This document shows, piece by piece, positions 9,141 to 16,698 of a stretch of 39,194 bases of DNA (within the stretch, counting starts at the first letter, position 1; each line of letters begins with the position of its first letter). The notes below the pieces were generated by a model. It ran no database searches. It saw only the letters and a program-made list of their open reading frames with translations, and was not told the origin of the DNA. The DNA comes from Acidobacteriota bacterium (GTDB taxonomy: Bacteria; Acidobacteriota; Terriglobia; Bryobacterales; Bryobacteraceae), in NCBI GenBank assembly GCA_029776225.1, contig JAKOTR010000043.1, forward strand, positions 1 through 39,194. The letters are read 5' to 3'. The translations under genes and the position numbers were made by a program.

Positions 9141-9593
9141 TCAGGTCTTGACCGGCCGGAGCAACTGCTCCTTGCGATAGATCAGCGATGAGGTGTTGTA
9201 CGAGGCGGTTTCAAAACCGTGGCCGTGAACGATGGCGTCCGTCGGGCAGGCCTCAACGCAATACCCGCAGAAGATGCAGCGCGAGTAATCGATGTTGTAG
9301 ACCTTCGCGTATCGATCGGCGCCGCTGATGCGCGTCGTTTCGGTGTTCTCGGCCGCCTCGATGTAAATGCAGTTGGAAGGGCACGCGGCCGCGCACAGGA
9401 AACACGCCACGCATTTTTCCAGCCCGTTTTCGTCGCGCTCCAGGATGTGAGTTCCGCGAAAGCGCTCCTGAAGGCGCGGCGGCTCGTCGGGGTACCCCTC
9501 TGTCACCGCCGGCGACACCATCTCCCTGAGCGTGACGCTCATGCCCTTGGCAATCGCTGCGGCTGAACCCAGAATTTCTTGTATATTCGGCAT
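9141..9593 (-). CDS. nuoI: NuoI-like 2x[4Fe-4S] ferredoxin, orphan
   Basis: 150-residue protein with two [4Fe-4S] cluster motifs: Cys61, 64, 67, 71 (CVACFLCAAACP) and Cys106, 109, 112, 116 (CIFCGYCVEACP). Length, the ERFRG stretch before the first cluster and the RCIFCGYC motif match subunit I of NADH:quinone oxidoreductase. No other complex I gene is present in the window, so it may be a dispersed complex I subunit or a stand-alone electron carrier. The ATG at 9593 is chosen over a GTG at 9614, because family N-termini begin close to here. A GAGGAG sits about 13 bases upstream. It follows the redoxin gene by 42 bases. Confidence 0.85.
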   Translation of the reverse strand: MPNIQEILGSAAAIAKGMSVTLREMVSPAVTEGYPDEPPRLQERFRGTHILERDENGLEKCVACFLCAAACPSNCIYIEAAENTETTRISGADRYAKVYNIDYSRCIFCGYCVEACPTDAIVHGHGFETASYNTSSLIYRKEQLLRPVKT

Positions 9594-9635
9594 TTGCTGT
9601 TCGAAGCTCCTCACGGGAGCCTAGTTTTTCGACCC

Positions 9636-10121
9636 TCAACCAGGCCTGTACTCGGGAACCCGCTCTCCCTCCCGGAACGGCGCCACGCTCAGCCGCCGGC
9701 CGAGCGCTTCCAGATCCTTTTTCGAAAAGCCGGTCCAGCTCATGGACACCGCGCCGTCCGCCTCCACCAGAAACAACGAAGGCACGGTATCCAACCCGTA
9801 CGCGTTGCTTGCCGTGTAGGCCTTGTCGTCGATCAGCGTCGGGAAGGTGATGCCGTACTCCTTGTTGAACCGGCGCGCGGTGGCGGCATCGTCCTGGGAA
9901 ATCGCGACGAACTGAAGCCCCGTTTTACCCCCCTGGTACAAGCGCTCCAGGTAAGGGAACGTCATCTGGCAAACCGGGCAGCTTGCCTTATAGAACGCGA
10001 GCAGCACCGGCCCCCGCGCCAGCATCTCTTTCAGCGACTGCGGCTGGCCGTTCAGGTCTTGGAGCTTGAAATCGGGTGCTTGTGCCCCCTCTGCGGGCAT
10101 CTGACGCGGTTTCCACGCCAT
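9636..10121 (-). CDS. Thioredoxin-fold redoxin (TlpA/AhpC-TSA-like)
   Basis: 161-residue thioredoxin-fold protein with redox motif CPVC at Cys48-Cys51, following the usual FYKASCPVCQ strand-helix junction, and a cis-proline region VPSLFLV. The N-terminal APDFKLQDLNGQP block is shared by peroxiredoxins and TlpA/ResA proteins. No signal peptide is evident, so it is probably cytoplasmic, unlike most TlpA proteins. It lies between the flavoprotein (17-base gap) and the NuoI-like gene on the same strand, suggesting a redox operon. Its function could be peroxide reduction or disulfide exchange; I cannot decide between them. Confidence 0.88.
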   Translation of the reverse strand: MAWKPRQMPAEGAQAPDFKLQDLNGQPQSLKEMLARGPVLLAFYKASCPVCQMTFPYLERLYQGGKTGLQFVAISQDDAATARRFNKEYGITFPTLIDDKAYTASNAYGLDTVPSLFLVEADGAVSMSWTGFSKKDLEALGRRLSVAPFREGERVPEYRPG

Positions 10122-10138
10122 ACAACAAGTCTATCCGT

Positions 10139-11434
10139 TTAGAAATTTTTGCTCAATTGCCGGGCGGCAATAAGAATGGGATCCCACACCTGCGCGTAGG
10201 GCGGGGAATAGGCCAGGTCGAGGTGCTCCAAATCCTCCACGCGCATCCTGTTGGTCACGGCCGTGGCGATGACGTTGATGCTTCCCGCCGTCGCCTGCGA
10301 GCCGAGCACCGTGCCCCCCACCAGGCGGCCGGAGCGGCGGTCCGCCACCAGGCTCACCCACACGCGCTCGCCAAAGAAATACCGCGGCTTGTCGAAGGAT
10401 TCGATGCTCGCGGAAACCGGGTCCAGGCCTTCCTTTCGCGCCTGCCATTCGGAAAGCCCCGTGATGCCCACTCCCAGGCCGCAAACCCGTACGATCATTG
10501 TGCCGGCAACGCCGGGGAAGCGCTCCCGCCTGCCCGCGGCGTTCGCCCCCGCCACGCGTCCCGTCTTGTTGGCCGTTGTCCCCAGCGGCATATAGACGGG
10601 TCTTCCGGTCACCAGATGGGTCGTCTCCACGCAATCGCCGGCGGCATAGATGCCGGAAAGGTTCGTTTCCATGCGGTCGCTCACGCGAATCGCGCCGGTG
10701 CGCCCCAGTTCAATGCCCGCTTCCGCCGCGATCTCCACGTTGGGCTGCACCCCAGCCGCGAGGATCACGATGTCGCACGGGCGCCCGGCCACCATTCCCG
10801 GCTCGACGGACTCCACCCGGACGCCGAGTTGAAGATCGATGTGAAAGCGTTCCAGGTGGCGGCGAAGGGCGTCGGTCAGCGCCGGGTCGCGGCGGCCGAG
10901 GATTTCGTGCTCCGCCTCGAAGATTGTCACCGACGCGCCGTGAGTGCGCAGGGTCTCAGCCGCCTGAAGCCCCATGTAGCCTGCGCCGATCACCGCCGCG
11001 CGCTTCGGTTTCCTCTCGATCAGGAAGCAGCGCAGTTTTTCGGCATCCTCGAGCGTGGCGAGCGTAAAGACGCCGGGTTCGCACGCGCCGTTGATGCGCT
11101 TCGGGCGCGCCCCGGTGGCTACGACCAGCCGGTCGTAAGGGATGCGTTCGCCGCTTGCAAGAACCACCTGCCGCCGCGGATGGCAGATAGAGACGACGTT
11201 GGCGCCGGTGCGCACGTCGATTCTCCGCTCGCGGCGAAAATACTCGGGTGTGTAGACGACAAGCTGATCGACCGTCTCCAGGAGGCCCTGTACGTAGTAG
11301 GGCAGGCCACAGGCGCCCCAGGCGATCGCCTCGCCTTTCTCGAGCACCGTGATTTCGAGGGATGCGTCGCAGCGCCGCGCGCGCCCCGCCGCACTTAAAC
11401 CCGCGGCCACGCCGCCGATCACAACCAGACGCAT
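10139..11434 (-). CDS. CoA-disulfide-reductase-like FAD/NAD(P)H oxidoreductase
   Basis: 431-residue flavoprotein of the pyridine nucleotide-disulfide oxidoreductase class I family. The FAD-binding motif is at the N-terminus (VVIGGVAAGLSAAGRARR). The single active cysteine, Cys42, lies in WGACGLPYYV, as in CoA-disulfide reductases and NADH oxidases/peroxidases. The NAD(P)H fold is at about 165-195 (AAVIGAGYMGLQAAETL), the second FAD block is GIYAAGDCVE, and a dimerisation domain ends the protein. Likely roles are reduction of CoA disulfide or of O2/peroxide using NAD(P)H. It is first in a same-strand series with the redoxin and NuoI-like genes. Confidence 0.9.
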   Translation of the reverse strand: MRLVVIGGVAAGLSAAGRARRCDASLEITVLEKGEAIAWGACGLPYYVQGLLETVDQLVVYTPEYFRRERRIDVRTGANVVSICHPRRQVVLASGERIPYDRLVVATGARPKRINGACEPGVFTLATLEDAEKLRCFLIERKPKRAAVIGAGYMGLQAAETLRTHGASVTIFEAEHEILGRRDPALTDALRRHLERFHIDLQLGVRVESVEPGMVAGRPCDIVILAAGVQPNVEIAAEAGIELGRTGAIRVSDRMETNLSGIYAAGDCVETTHLVTGRPVYMPLGTTANKTGRVAGANAAGRRERFPGVAGTMIVRVCGLGVGITGLSEWQARKEGLDPVSASIESFDKPRYFFGERVWVSLVADRRSGRLVGGTVLGSQATAGSINVIATAVTNRMRVEDLEHLDLAYSPPYAQVWDPILIAARQLSKNF

Positions 11435-11470
11435 GGTTCCTGATCTGGACCGGCTGCCGCCGTGCGCTTC

Positions 11471-11875
11471 CTATCCACTGGCTTGTTCCTTGACAAAGCT
11501 CAGTATATCGAAGCGCTTGATCTCGCGGCCGGGGAAAAAGCTGTTGACGGCGTCCTGCTCGTCGTTGAAGATCTCAAAGACCGTGGTCAGCTTGGTCAGC
11601 ACCAGCAGCTCGATGTTGCGGCGGTTCAAATTCAGGAGCTTGAGCTTGCCGCCCTGCTTGCGCAGCGACGTGAAGCAGACCACCAGCGTCCCGAGCCCGG
11701 TGCTATCGATATAGTCCACTCCCTGGAGGTTGACGATGCACTTCTGCATCCCGCCCGCTGCGAGTTCACGCAGCTTCTCGCGAAGCAGGGTCGCTTCCTC
11801 GCCGGCCGTAATTCGGCCTTTCAGGTCTAAAATGACGATTCCTTCGCGCTCTCGCTGTTCGATGGCCAGGCTCAC
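11471..11875 (-). CDS. STAS-domain anti-anti-sigma factor (RsbV/SpoIIAA-like)
   Basis: 134-residue STAS protein. The phosphorylatable serine is Ser58 in VDYIDSTGLGTLV, the hallmark of anti-sigma antagonists that are switched off by phosphorylation by a serine kinase of the RsbW type. The start is taken as GTG at 11875, since the only extension would use a TTG with no ribosome-binding site. It follows the response regulator on the same strand with 78 bases between. Neither an RsbW-type kinase nor a target sigma factor is adjacent, so partners must lie elsewhere. Confidence 0.88.
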   Translation of the reverse strand: MSLAIEQREREGIVILDLKGRITAGEEATLLREKLRELAAGGMQKCIVNLQGVDYIDSTGLGTLVVCFTSLRKQGGKLKLLNLNRRNIELLVLTKLTTVFEIFNDEQDAVNSFFPGREIKRFDILSFVKEQASG

Positions 11876-11953
11876 GTCCGCATTATCCCTAAGACAGCTT
11901 CCACGCAACTATCCCGCAGCCCAGCTCTCGCTGCCCGGCCGGGAACGAGGCCT

Positions 11954-12661
11954 TCATCGCGCCGCCGGTTCTGGTTCTTTTTCGCCGGTCTTGTCGGGCG
12001 TTTCAATCATGTAGCCGATGCCGCGGACCGTATGAATGAGTTTTTGCGGCCAGCGGTCATCCACCTTGCTGCGCAGATGGCGGATATAGACGTCCACGAT
12101 GTTGGTCAGCCCGTCATAGTCCATGTCCCAGACGTGCTCGACAATCATCGAGCGGCTGAGCGGACGTCCGCGATTGCGCATGAGGTACTCGAGAATGCTG
12201 AACTCTTTGGGCGCCAGTTCGATCGGTTCGCCGCCCCTCGTCACCTTTCGGCGTATGCAGTCCAGCGTGAGATCGCCAACCTGCAAGCGTTCCGGCATTG
12301 GCTGGCCGCGCCGCAATAGCGCGCGAACCCGGGCCAGCAGTTCCGTGAACGAGAACGGCTTCCCGAGGTAGTCGTCGGCGCCCTTCTCCAGACCCTTTAC
12401 TTTGTCATCTACGGCGCCCAGCGCGCTGAGAATCAGCACAGGAGGACTCACTTTGCGGTTGCGGATCTTCTCGAGAACCTTCAATCCATCCATGTCGGGC
12501 AGCATCAGGTCCAAGATGATGAGGTCGTAATCGGTGTTGTGCATCATCTCAAGGCTGGTCGCCCCATCGCCCGCCGAATCGACCGCGTACCCGGCACTTT
12601 CGAGGCCGCGAGCAACGAAATCAGCGATGCGTTTTTCGTCTTCAATGACCAGTATTCGCAT
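11954..12661 (-). CDS. OmpR/PhoB-family response regulator, no adjacent kinase
   Basis: 235-residue two-component regulator. The receiver domain spans residues 1-115, with acceptor Asp51 in LIILDLMLPDMDG and Lys101 in LGKPFSF. A winged-helix DNA-binding domain spans about 125-222 (LAPKEFSILEYLMRNRGRPLSR, HTVRGIGYM). The arrangement is like CusR/QseB-type regulators. These genes usually have a histidine kinase directly downstream, but here a STAS protein follows instead. AAGGA lies just before the ATG. Targets are unknown. Confidence 0.94.
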   Translation of the reverse strand: MRILVIEDEKRIADFVARGLESAGYAVDSAGDGATSLEMMHNTDYDLIILDLMLPDMDGLKVLEKIRNRKVSPPVLILSALGAVDDKVKGLEKGADDYLGKPFSFTELLARVRALLRRGQPMPERLQVGDLTLDCIRRKVTRGGEPIELAPKEFSILEYLMRNRGRPLSRSMIVEHVWDMDYDGLTNIVDVYIRHLRSKVDDRWPQKLIHTVRGIGYMIETPDKTGEKEPEPAAR

Positions 12662-13063
12662 CTTCCTTCACACCGGGAGGTGCTCCGCAGGGTCCCCCCG
12701 CGCGGATCGACCCGAAGCCTTTCACATGGATGAAGATACCACAATTCATAGATGGTCCTGAAGCTTTGCTAATGTCGGCGTTGTTGTCGGGTCTCCAAGA
12801 CCGTGCTTTGGGCACTGCCTGCATTAAGCACACTTCCGTTAATTCCAGGATAACAGAGCATTAATCAGATCGCGTGGGGGTTTTATACGAAAACTCGTGT
12901 AGACCGATCCCCCCGCGGCCCCCCGGATGGGGGGCGCCCCACGCAGCTTGCGGGTATGGCGCCGCCGCCCTGCGGGCAGGGGCCGGAACTGCACCCAGAG
13001 GGGCCTCATCCGGGGCCCGTGTAAAGTCGCGGGGGTCTTTGTCCGATAGGAAAACCGGGTGCG
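12662..13063. other. 402-base divergent intergenic region with GC-rich hairpins
   Basis: No gene is supported here. An AT-richer stretch at about 12815-12870 contains GCATTAA twice and is the likely promoter zone for the divergent response regulator and pentapeptide genes, although I see no convincing -35/-10 pair. From 12900 the sequence becomes very GC-rich. A perfect six-base stem (CCCCCC at 12919-12924, GGGGGG at 12929-12934, four-base loop) is followed by a second short stem CCCTGC-GG-GCAGGG. These could structure the leader of the pentapeptide-repeat mRNA. No known riboswitch is recognised. Confidence 0.4.
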
Positions 13064-14002
13064 ATGGAGAGAGCCAATTCCCTGGGCGTAGATTCGAAAC
13101 GGGCCTGCCAGTTGCAGCAGATCCTCGAAGCGCATGCGGCGTGGCTGGAGGAGCAGCCGGGCGGTGCCCGTGCCGCCCTGAACGGCGCCAATCTGAACGA
13201 CGCCAAACTCGAGCGGGCGAACCTGCGCAAGGCCATCCTGACAGGCGCGGCGCTGCTGGAGGCGGACCTGAGCGGTGCCGACCTCAGCGGGGCGTCCCTC
13301 GAGCAAACGGATTTCCGCCAGGCCAGCCTGCCGGGCGCCGACCTCAGCGAGGCCGACCTGACGGGCGCGAATCTCATGCGCTGCTGGCTTGCCGAGGCCA
13401 ACCTGTCCGAGGCGGTTCTCCATGGGACAGACTTCCAGCGCAGCCATTTAAGGGCGGCTCGCCTGCACGAGGCCCGAATTCACCAGTGCAACTTCCTTGG
13501 CGCCATTCTGCAAGCGGCCGCGCTGCACCACGCCTCGGCCTTCGACAGTATTTTTTCTGACGCGAACCTCGAGGACGCGCTGTTGTATCATGTCAGGTTT
13601 CAGTCCTGCCGTTTCCTCTCGGTGAACGCCTCACGGGCAAACTTCACTTCCGCGAACTTGCAGGCCTGCGATTTCAGCGGCGCGCAACTCACCGGCGCCA
13701 AATTCTACCGCGCCGATTTGGGGGGCAGTTGCTTTGCCCGGGCCGCCATGGAGGAGTGCGATTTCCGGGAGGCCAAGCTCCGCGCGGCGGACTTCAGTTC
13801 CGCCGTGCTCACCAACGCGCGCTTCGAAGATGCCCAGATGTTCACCGCGGATCTCCGCGGCGCCAATCTGCAAGGTGCGCGCGGCCTGACCGCTGCCCAG
13901 TTGTCCCAGGCCCGGACCGACGAACGCACCATTCTTCCGAACGGACGCACCGGCCCGTACGTGAAAGGCTCCGGAGCGGAGCGGCCCAGACCCTCTATCT
14001 AA
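13064..14002 (+). CDS. Pentapeptide-repeat protein
   Basis: 312-residue protein, most of it (about residues 37-275) made of A(D/N)LxX pentapeptide repeats that fold as a right-handed four-sided helix, for example GANLNDAKLERANLRKAIL and GADLSGASLEQTDF. The middle is degenerate, with more Cys, His and Phe. The N-terminal helical cap (QILEAHAAWLEEQPGG) and the C-terminal tail LTAAQLSQARTDERTILP are typical of a recurrent bacterial subgroup. There is no signal peptide. The function of this subgroup is unknown; the gyrase-protecting Qnr type is not specifically indicated. The nucleotidyltransferase-like gene follows by 40 bases. Confidence 0.93.
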   Translation: MERANSLGVDSKRACQLQQILEAHAAWLEEQPGGARAALNGANLNDAKLERANLRKAILTGAALLEADLSGADLSGASLEQTDFRQASLPGADLSEADLTGANLMRCWLAEANLSEAVLHGTDFQRSHLRAARLHEARIHQCNFLGAILQAAALHHASAFDSIFSDANLEDALLYHVRFQSCRFLSVNASRANFTSANLQACDFSGAQLTGAKFYRADLGGSCFARAAMEECDFREAKLRAADFSSAVLTNARFEDAQMFTADLRGANLQGARGLTAAQLSQARTDERTILPNGRTGPYVKGSGAERPRPSI

Positions 14003-14042
14003 CGTCGCTCTCCCGCCTGGTCCCTTAGAATGGAAGTAACGG

Positions 14043-14747
14043 ATGGGGCCTTCAGGGGAAATCCCGCCCGAACAGTGGTCGGTTTACAGCCGGGTGATTC
14101 AGACTGCGCGCCGTGAAGGTGTGCCGTTCGCGATCGGCGGCGCGTTCGCATTCGGCGCGTACACGGGTCTATGGCGCAATACGAAGGACCTCGACCTCTA
14201 CGTATTACCGCGCGACCGCGACGCGATGATCGGCGTGCTGGTCCGCAACGGCCTGAGCGACTACTACTCCCGTCTCCCCTACGACCGGCGCTGGATCTAC
14301 CGCGGCGTTGCCAACGGCACGATCGTCGATGTTATCTGGAGCATGGCCAACCAGCGGGCGCAGGTCGATGAGACGTGGATTGCGGGCGGGCGCGAGGTGA
14401 CGCTTAACGGGGAATCCGTCCGCGCTATCCCCGCCGAGGAACTGATCTGGGCCAAGATGTACGTCCTCCAGCGCGAACGCTGCGACTGGCCGGACGTACT
14501 GAACGTCATCTACGCAGCAGGCCCGGGGCTCAACTGGGCTCACCTGCTCGACCGGCTGGGCGAGGACTGGGACGTGTTGAAAAGTCTTCTTGTTCTGTTC
14601 TCCTGGCTGGCCCCCGGCCGCGCTTGCGCCCTTCCCGCCTGGCTGTGGGAGCGTCTTGAGCTGAAAATTCCCGCGCCGGGCGCCGAGGATGTGGACCAGA
14701 GGCGCGTTGCCCTCCTGGACACCCGCCCCTGGTTTGGGAGGCGCTGA
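14043..14747 (+). CDS. Nucleotidyltransferase-fold protein
   Basis: 234-residue protein with a polymerase-beta-like nucleotidyltransferase motif near the N-terminus: FAIGGAFAFGAYTG followed by TKDLDLYV, giving the GG...DxD arrangement with metal-binding aspartates at about residues 57-59. A later EELIWAKMYVLQRERCDWPDV block is common in this group of MNT/AbiEii-like proteins. Such proteins may transfer nucleotides to small molecules, proteins or RNA. No antitoxin-like partner is adjacent, so a toxin-antitoxin role is not supported. It lies between the pentapeptide gene and the sugar isomerase (12-base gap), probably in one transcript. Confidence 0.75.
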   Translation: MGPSGEIPPEQWSVYSRVIQTARREGVPFAIGGAFAFGAYTGLWRNTKDLDLYVLPRDRDAMIGVLVRNGLSDYYSRLPYDRRWIYRGVANGTIVDVIWSMANQRAQVDETWIAGGREVTLNGESVRAIPAEELIWAKMYVLQRERCDWPDVLNVIYAAGPGLNWAHLLDRLGEDWDVLKSLLVLFSWLAPGRACALPAWLWERLELKIPAPGAEDVDQRRVALLDTRPWFGRR

Positions 14748-14759
14748 ACCTCAACTGCG

Positions 14760-15533
14760 ATGCTCATCGGAACCATGAACCACCCGGGGCGCGATGTCAT
14801 CGAGGAGATCCGCTGGATGGCCGCCATGGAGTTCGAGTTTGTCGACCTGACGCTCGAACCGCCGCGGGCGCCTTCCGCCGGCATCGACGTGGGCGCGGTG
14901 CGGAACGTCCTCCGGCAACACAACATGGCGGTGGTCGGGCACACGGCGTTTTACCTGCCGATGGCGAGCCCCATCGAAGAGCTGCGGCAAGCCGCCGTGG
15001 CCGAGTTGCGCCGCTGCATCCGCGTTTTCGCCGAGCTCGGCGCGGCGTGGATGAACATCCATCTTGACCGCTTCACGCCGTTCCACGACCGGTCGTTTTT
15101 TGTCCGGCGCAACATCGACTCGCTGCTAGAGCTGCTGCCGCAGGCGCGGGAATACGGAATGGGGCTCATGGTGGAAAACCTGCCCGGCGATTTCAACAAC
15201 GCCGGCCAGTTGGGCGAAGTTCTCGACGCCGTGCCGGAGCTGGGGCTGCATCTGGATTTCGGCCACGCCAACCTCATGGTTCCCTACAACACGGCGCGGG
15301 AAATCCTCGCCGCATACGGCGACCGCCTCCGCCACGTTCACCTTCATGACAACAAGGGAGGCCACGAAGACCTGCACCTTCCGCTCGGGGCAGGGAACCT
15401 GGATGTGGCGGATGTGGTGAAGTCGCTGAAAGAGACCGGCTACGACGGGACCATCACGCTCGAGGTATTCAGCCCGGACCGGCGTCTGCTCGCCTATAGC
15501 CGCGATGTCCTGCGCGCGCTTTGGAACGCCTGA
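14760..15533 (+). CDS. Sugar phosphate isomerase/epimerase-like TIM barrel
   Basis: 257-residue protein of the AP-endonuclease-2 / xylose-isomerase-like TIM-barrel family. Probable metal ligands are visible in MVENLPG (Glu), HLDFGHANL (Asp, His), HLHDNKGGHEDLHLPLG (His, Asp) and ITLEVF (Glu near the C-terminus). No signal peptide. Members isomerise or epimerise sugars or inositols, or act as phosphodiesterases; the exact substrate cannot be assigned. It ends in a convergent arrangement with the membrane acyltransferase. Confidence 0.86.
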   Translation: MLIGTMNHPGRDVIEEIRWMAAMEFEFVDLTLEPPRAPSAGIDVGAVRNVLRQHNMAVVGHTAFYLPMASPIEELRQAAVAELRRCIRVFAELGAAWMNIHLDRFTPFHDRSFFVRRNIDSLLELLPQAREYGMGLMVENLPGDFNNAGQLGEVLDAVPELGLHLDFGHANLMVPYNTAREILAAYGDRLRHVHLHDNKGGHEDLHLPLGAGNLDVADVVKSLKETGYDGTITLEVFSPDRRLLAYSRDVLRALWNA

Positions 15534-15548
15534 GGCGTACCGCCAGCG

Positions 15549-16640
15549 TCAATCGCTCTGGCGCAGCTCCCGCCAGAAATACCAGCCCAACGAGAAGCCG
15601 AGCAGCCGCCAGTTCTTCCACTGCGTCCGCGCGGTGGAAAGGATCAGCATCAAAACGATGAGCACGACCGCCGCGATTGCGGTCTGGCCGATGGTCAGGT
15701 TCTCCTTCCAGAACCAGAACCAGCGGCCGTAAACCAGCTCGATGTGTACCCAGTAAACCAGCAGCGATGTCATGCCGAACTGGCGCACCCAACTCCAGCG
15801 GGCCTCGGAATGCTTCGTCCACAGATATGCGAACGACACGATAAGCAACAGGACGCCCAGCTTCATCAGGACCAGCCAGGGGCTATCGAGCCAGAACTCG
15901 GACTTGGAGTAAAGGCTGAACGGGAGATTGGAAAGCTGCTGCCCGCCGAAGACGAGCACGAGGCCCAGCACTGCGGCCCACTGCATCACGTGGTCGTAGT
16001 TTTCCCGTTTGGTGAGGCGGAGAATGCTGCCGGCGCTCATCCCGAAGGCGACGAAAGACGCCCAGGGAAAGAATGCGAAGGCGAGGTAGTCGGGCGCGAT
16101 ATAGTGTTTGACCACCTCGGGCGCCCAAGACCAGTTCAACTGCGACACCAACGGCGAGGCGGCCGCGATCGCCAGGCCCAGCACCGCGCACAGCCGGACG
16201 CGGTCGGCGGTCGAAAACACCGCCATCACGGACATCACCGCCACGGCGAAGCCCATGGCGTTGAGGATGTCCACTTTCAGCAAATCCGTCCACCGGCTGT
16301 GTGGAAGCCCGAAGAGCCAAAGCTGCAATCGGAACAGGAACGCAATCGTGAACAGGTATCCCGATCGCCGGAGCGCGGTCACGACGCGCTGGGCCGGCCG
16401 CAAGCCTTTGCGCTCGCTGCTGTCCATAAGGAACGCGAGCGTGACGCCGACCAGGAACAGGAACACGGCCGGCGGAAGGCCGCCGACGAACTGCGAGATT
16501 GCGTAGGGCCCGCTGTCGCGCAGTTCCGGTTTGGTGAATGCGTGGAAGGCGTGCCCCTGCAACATGATAAGGGCGCCCAGCCCGCGCGTCCAGTCGATGA
16601 ATGCCAGCCGCCCAGCCTTGCTCTTAGTTGCGGAAGCCAC
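15549..16640 (-). CDS. Membrane acyltransferase, HGSNAT/DUF1624 family
   Basis: 363-residue multi-pass membrane protein related to the catalytic domain of heparan-alpha-glucosaminide N-acetyltransferase. The diagnostic N-terminus is RLAFIDWTRGLGALIMLQGHAFHAF, carrying the membrane-embedded histidines thought to accept the acetyl group, followed by about ten helices. The family moves acetyl groups from cytoplasmic acetyl-CoA across the membrane onto sugars. The start is GTG at 16640; no ATG is available. Two copies of a ten-base direct repeat lie at and just before the start. Confidence 0.85.
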   Translation of the reverse strand: MASATKSKAGRLAFIDWTRGLGALIMLQGHAFHAFTKPELRDSGPYAISQFVGGLPPAVFLFLVGVTLAFLMDSSERKGLRPAQRVVTALRRSGYLFTIAFLFRLQLWLFGLPHSRWTDLLKVDILNAMGFAVAVMSVMAVFSTADRVRLCAVLGLAIAAASPLVSQLNWSWAPEVVKHYIAPDYLAFAFFPWASFVAFGMSAGSILRLTKRENYDHVMQWAAVLGLVLVFGGQQLSNLPFSLYSKSEFWLDSPWLVLMKLGVLLLIVSFAYLWTKHSEARWSWVRQFGMTSLLVYWVHIELVYGRWFWFWKENLTIGQTAIAAVVLIVLMLILSTARTQWKNWRLLGFSLGWYFWRELRQSD

Positions 16641-16672
16641 TTTTCAAATTGTCTGTAAAGCTACTTTTCAAA
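16639..16672 (-). repeat. Direct repeat upstream of acyltransferase
   Basis: ACTTTTCAAA occurs at 16639-16648 and again at 16663-16672 (read on the minus strand as TTTGAAAAGT). The copies are 24 bases apart, close to two helical turns. One copy overlaps the GTG start. It may be a regulator half-site pair or a small local duplication. Confidence 0.35.
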
Positions 16673-16698
16673 CTGAATGTCAGGAATCGGCCTGAGCC

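Noticed and set aside
9126-9145. Small inverted repeat CCTGAG/CTCAGG over two convergent stop codons as a terminator
   Set aside because: Only six pairs with an eight-base loop and no T-run; likely chance in GC-rich DNA.
13064-14002. Pentapeptide-repeat gene as a Qnr-type quinolone resistance factor
   Set aside because: The N- and C-terminal caps differ from Qnr and the repeat core is interrupted. Nothing specific supports gyrase binding.
14043-14747. Nucleotidyltransferase as an AbiEii-type toxin with antitoxin
   Set aside because: The flanking genes are a pentapeptide protein and a TIM-barrel enzyme; no AbiEi-like antitoxin is present, so no toxin-antitoxin system is claimed.
15744-16658. 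Plus-strand open frame opposite the membrane acyltransferase
   Set aside because: Shadow of a clear multi-helix membrane protein; the translated product is low-complexity and charged.
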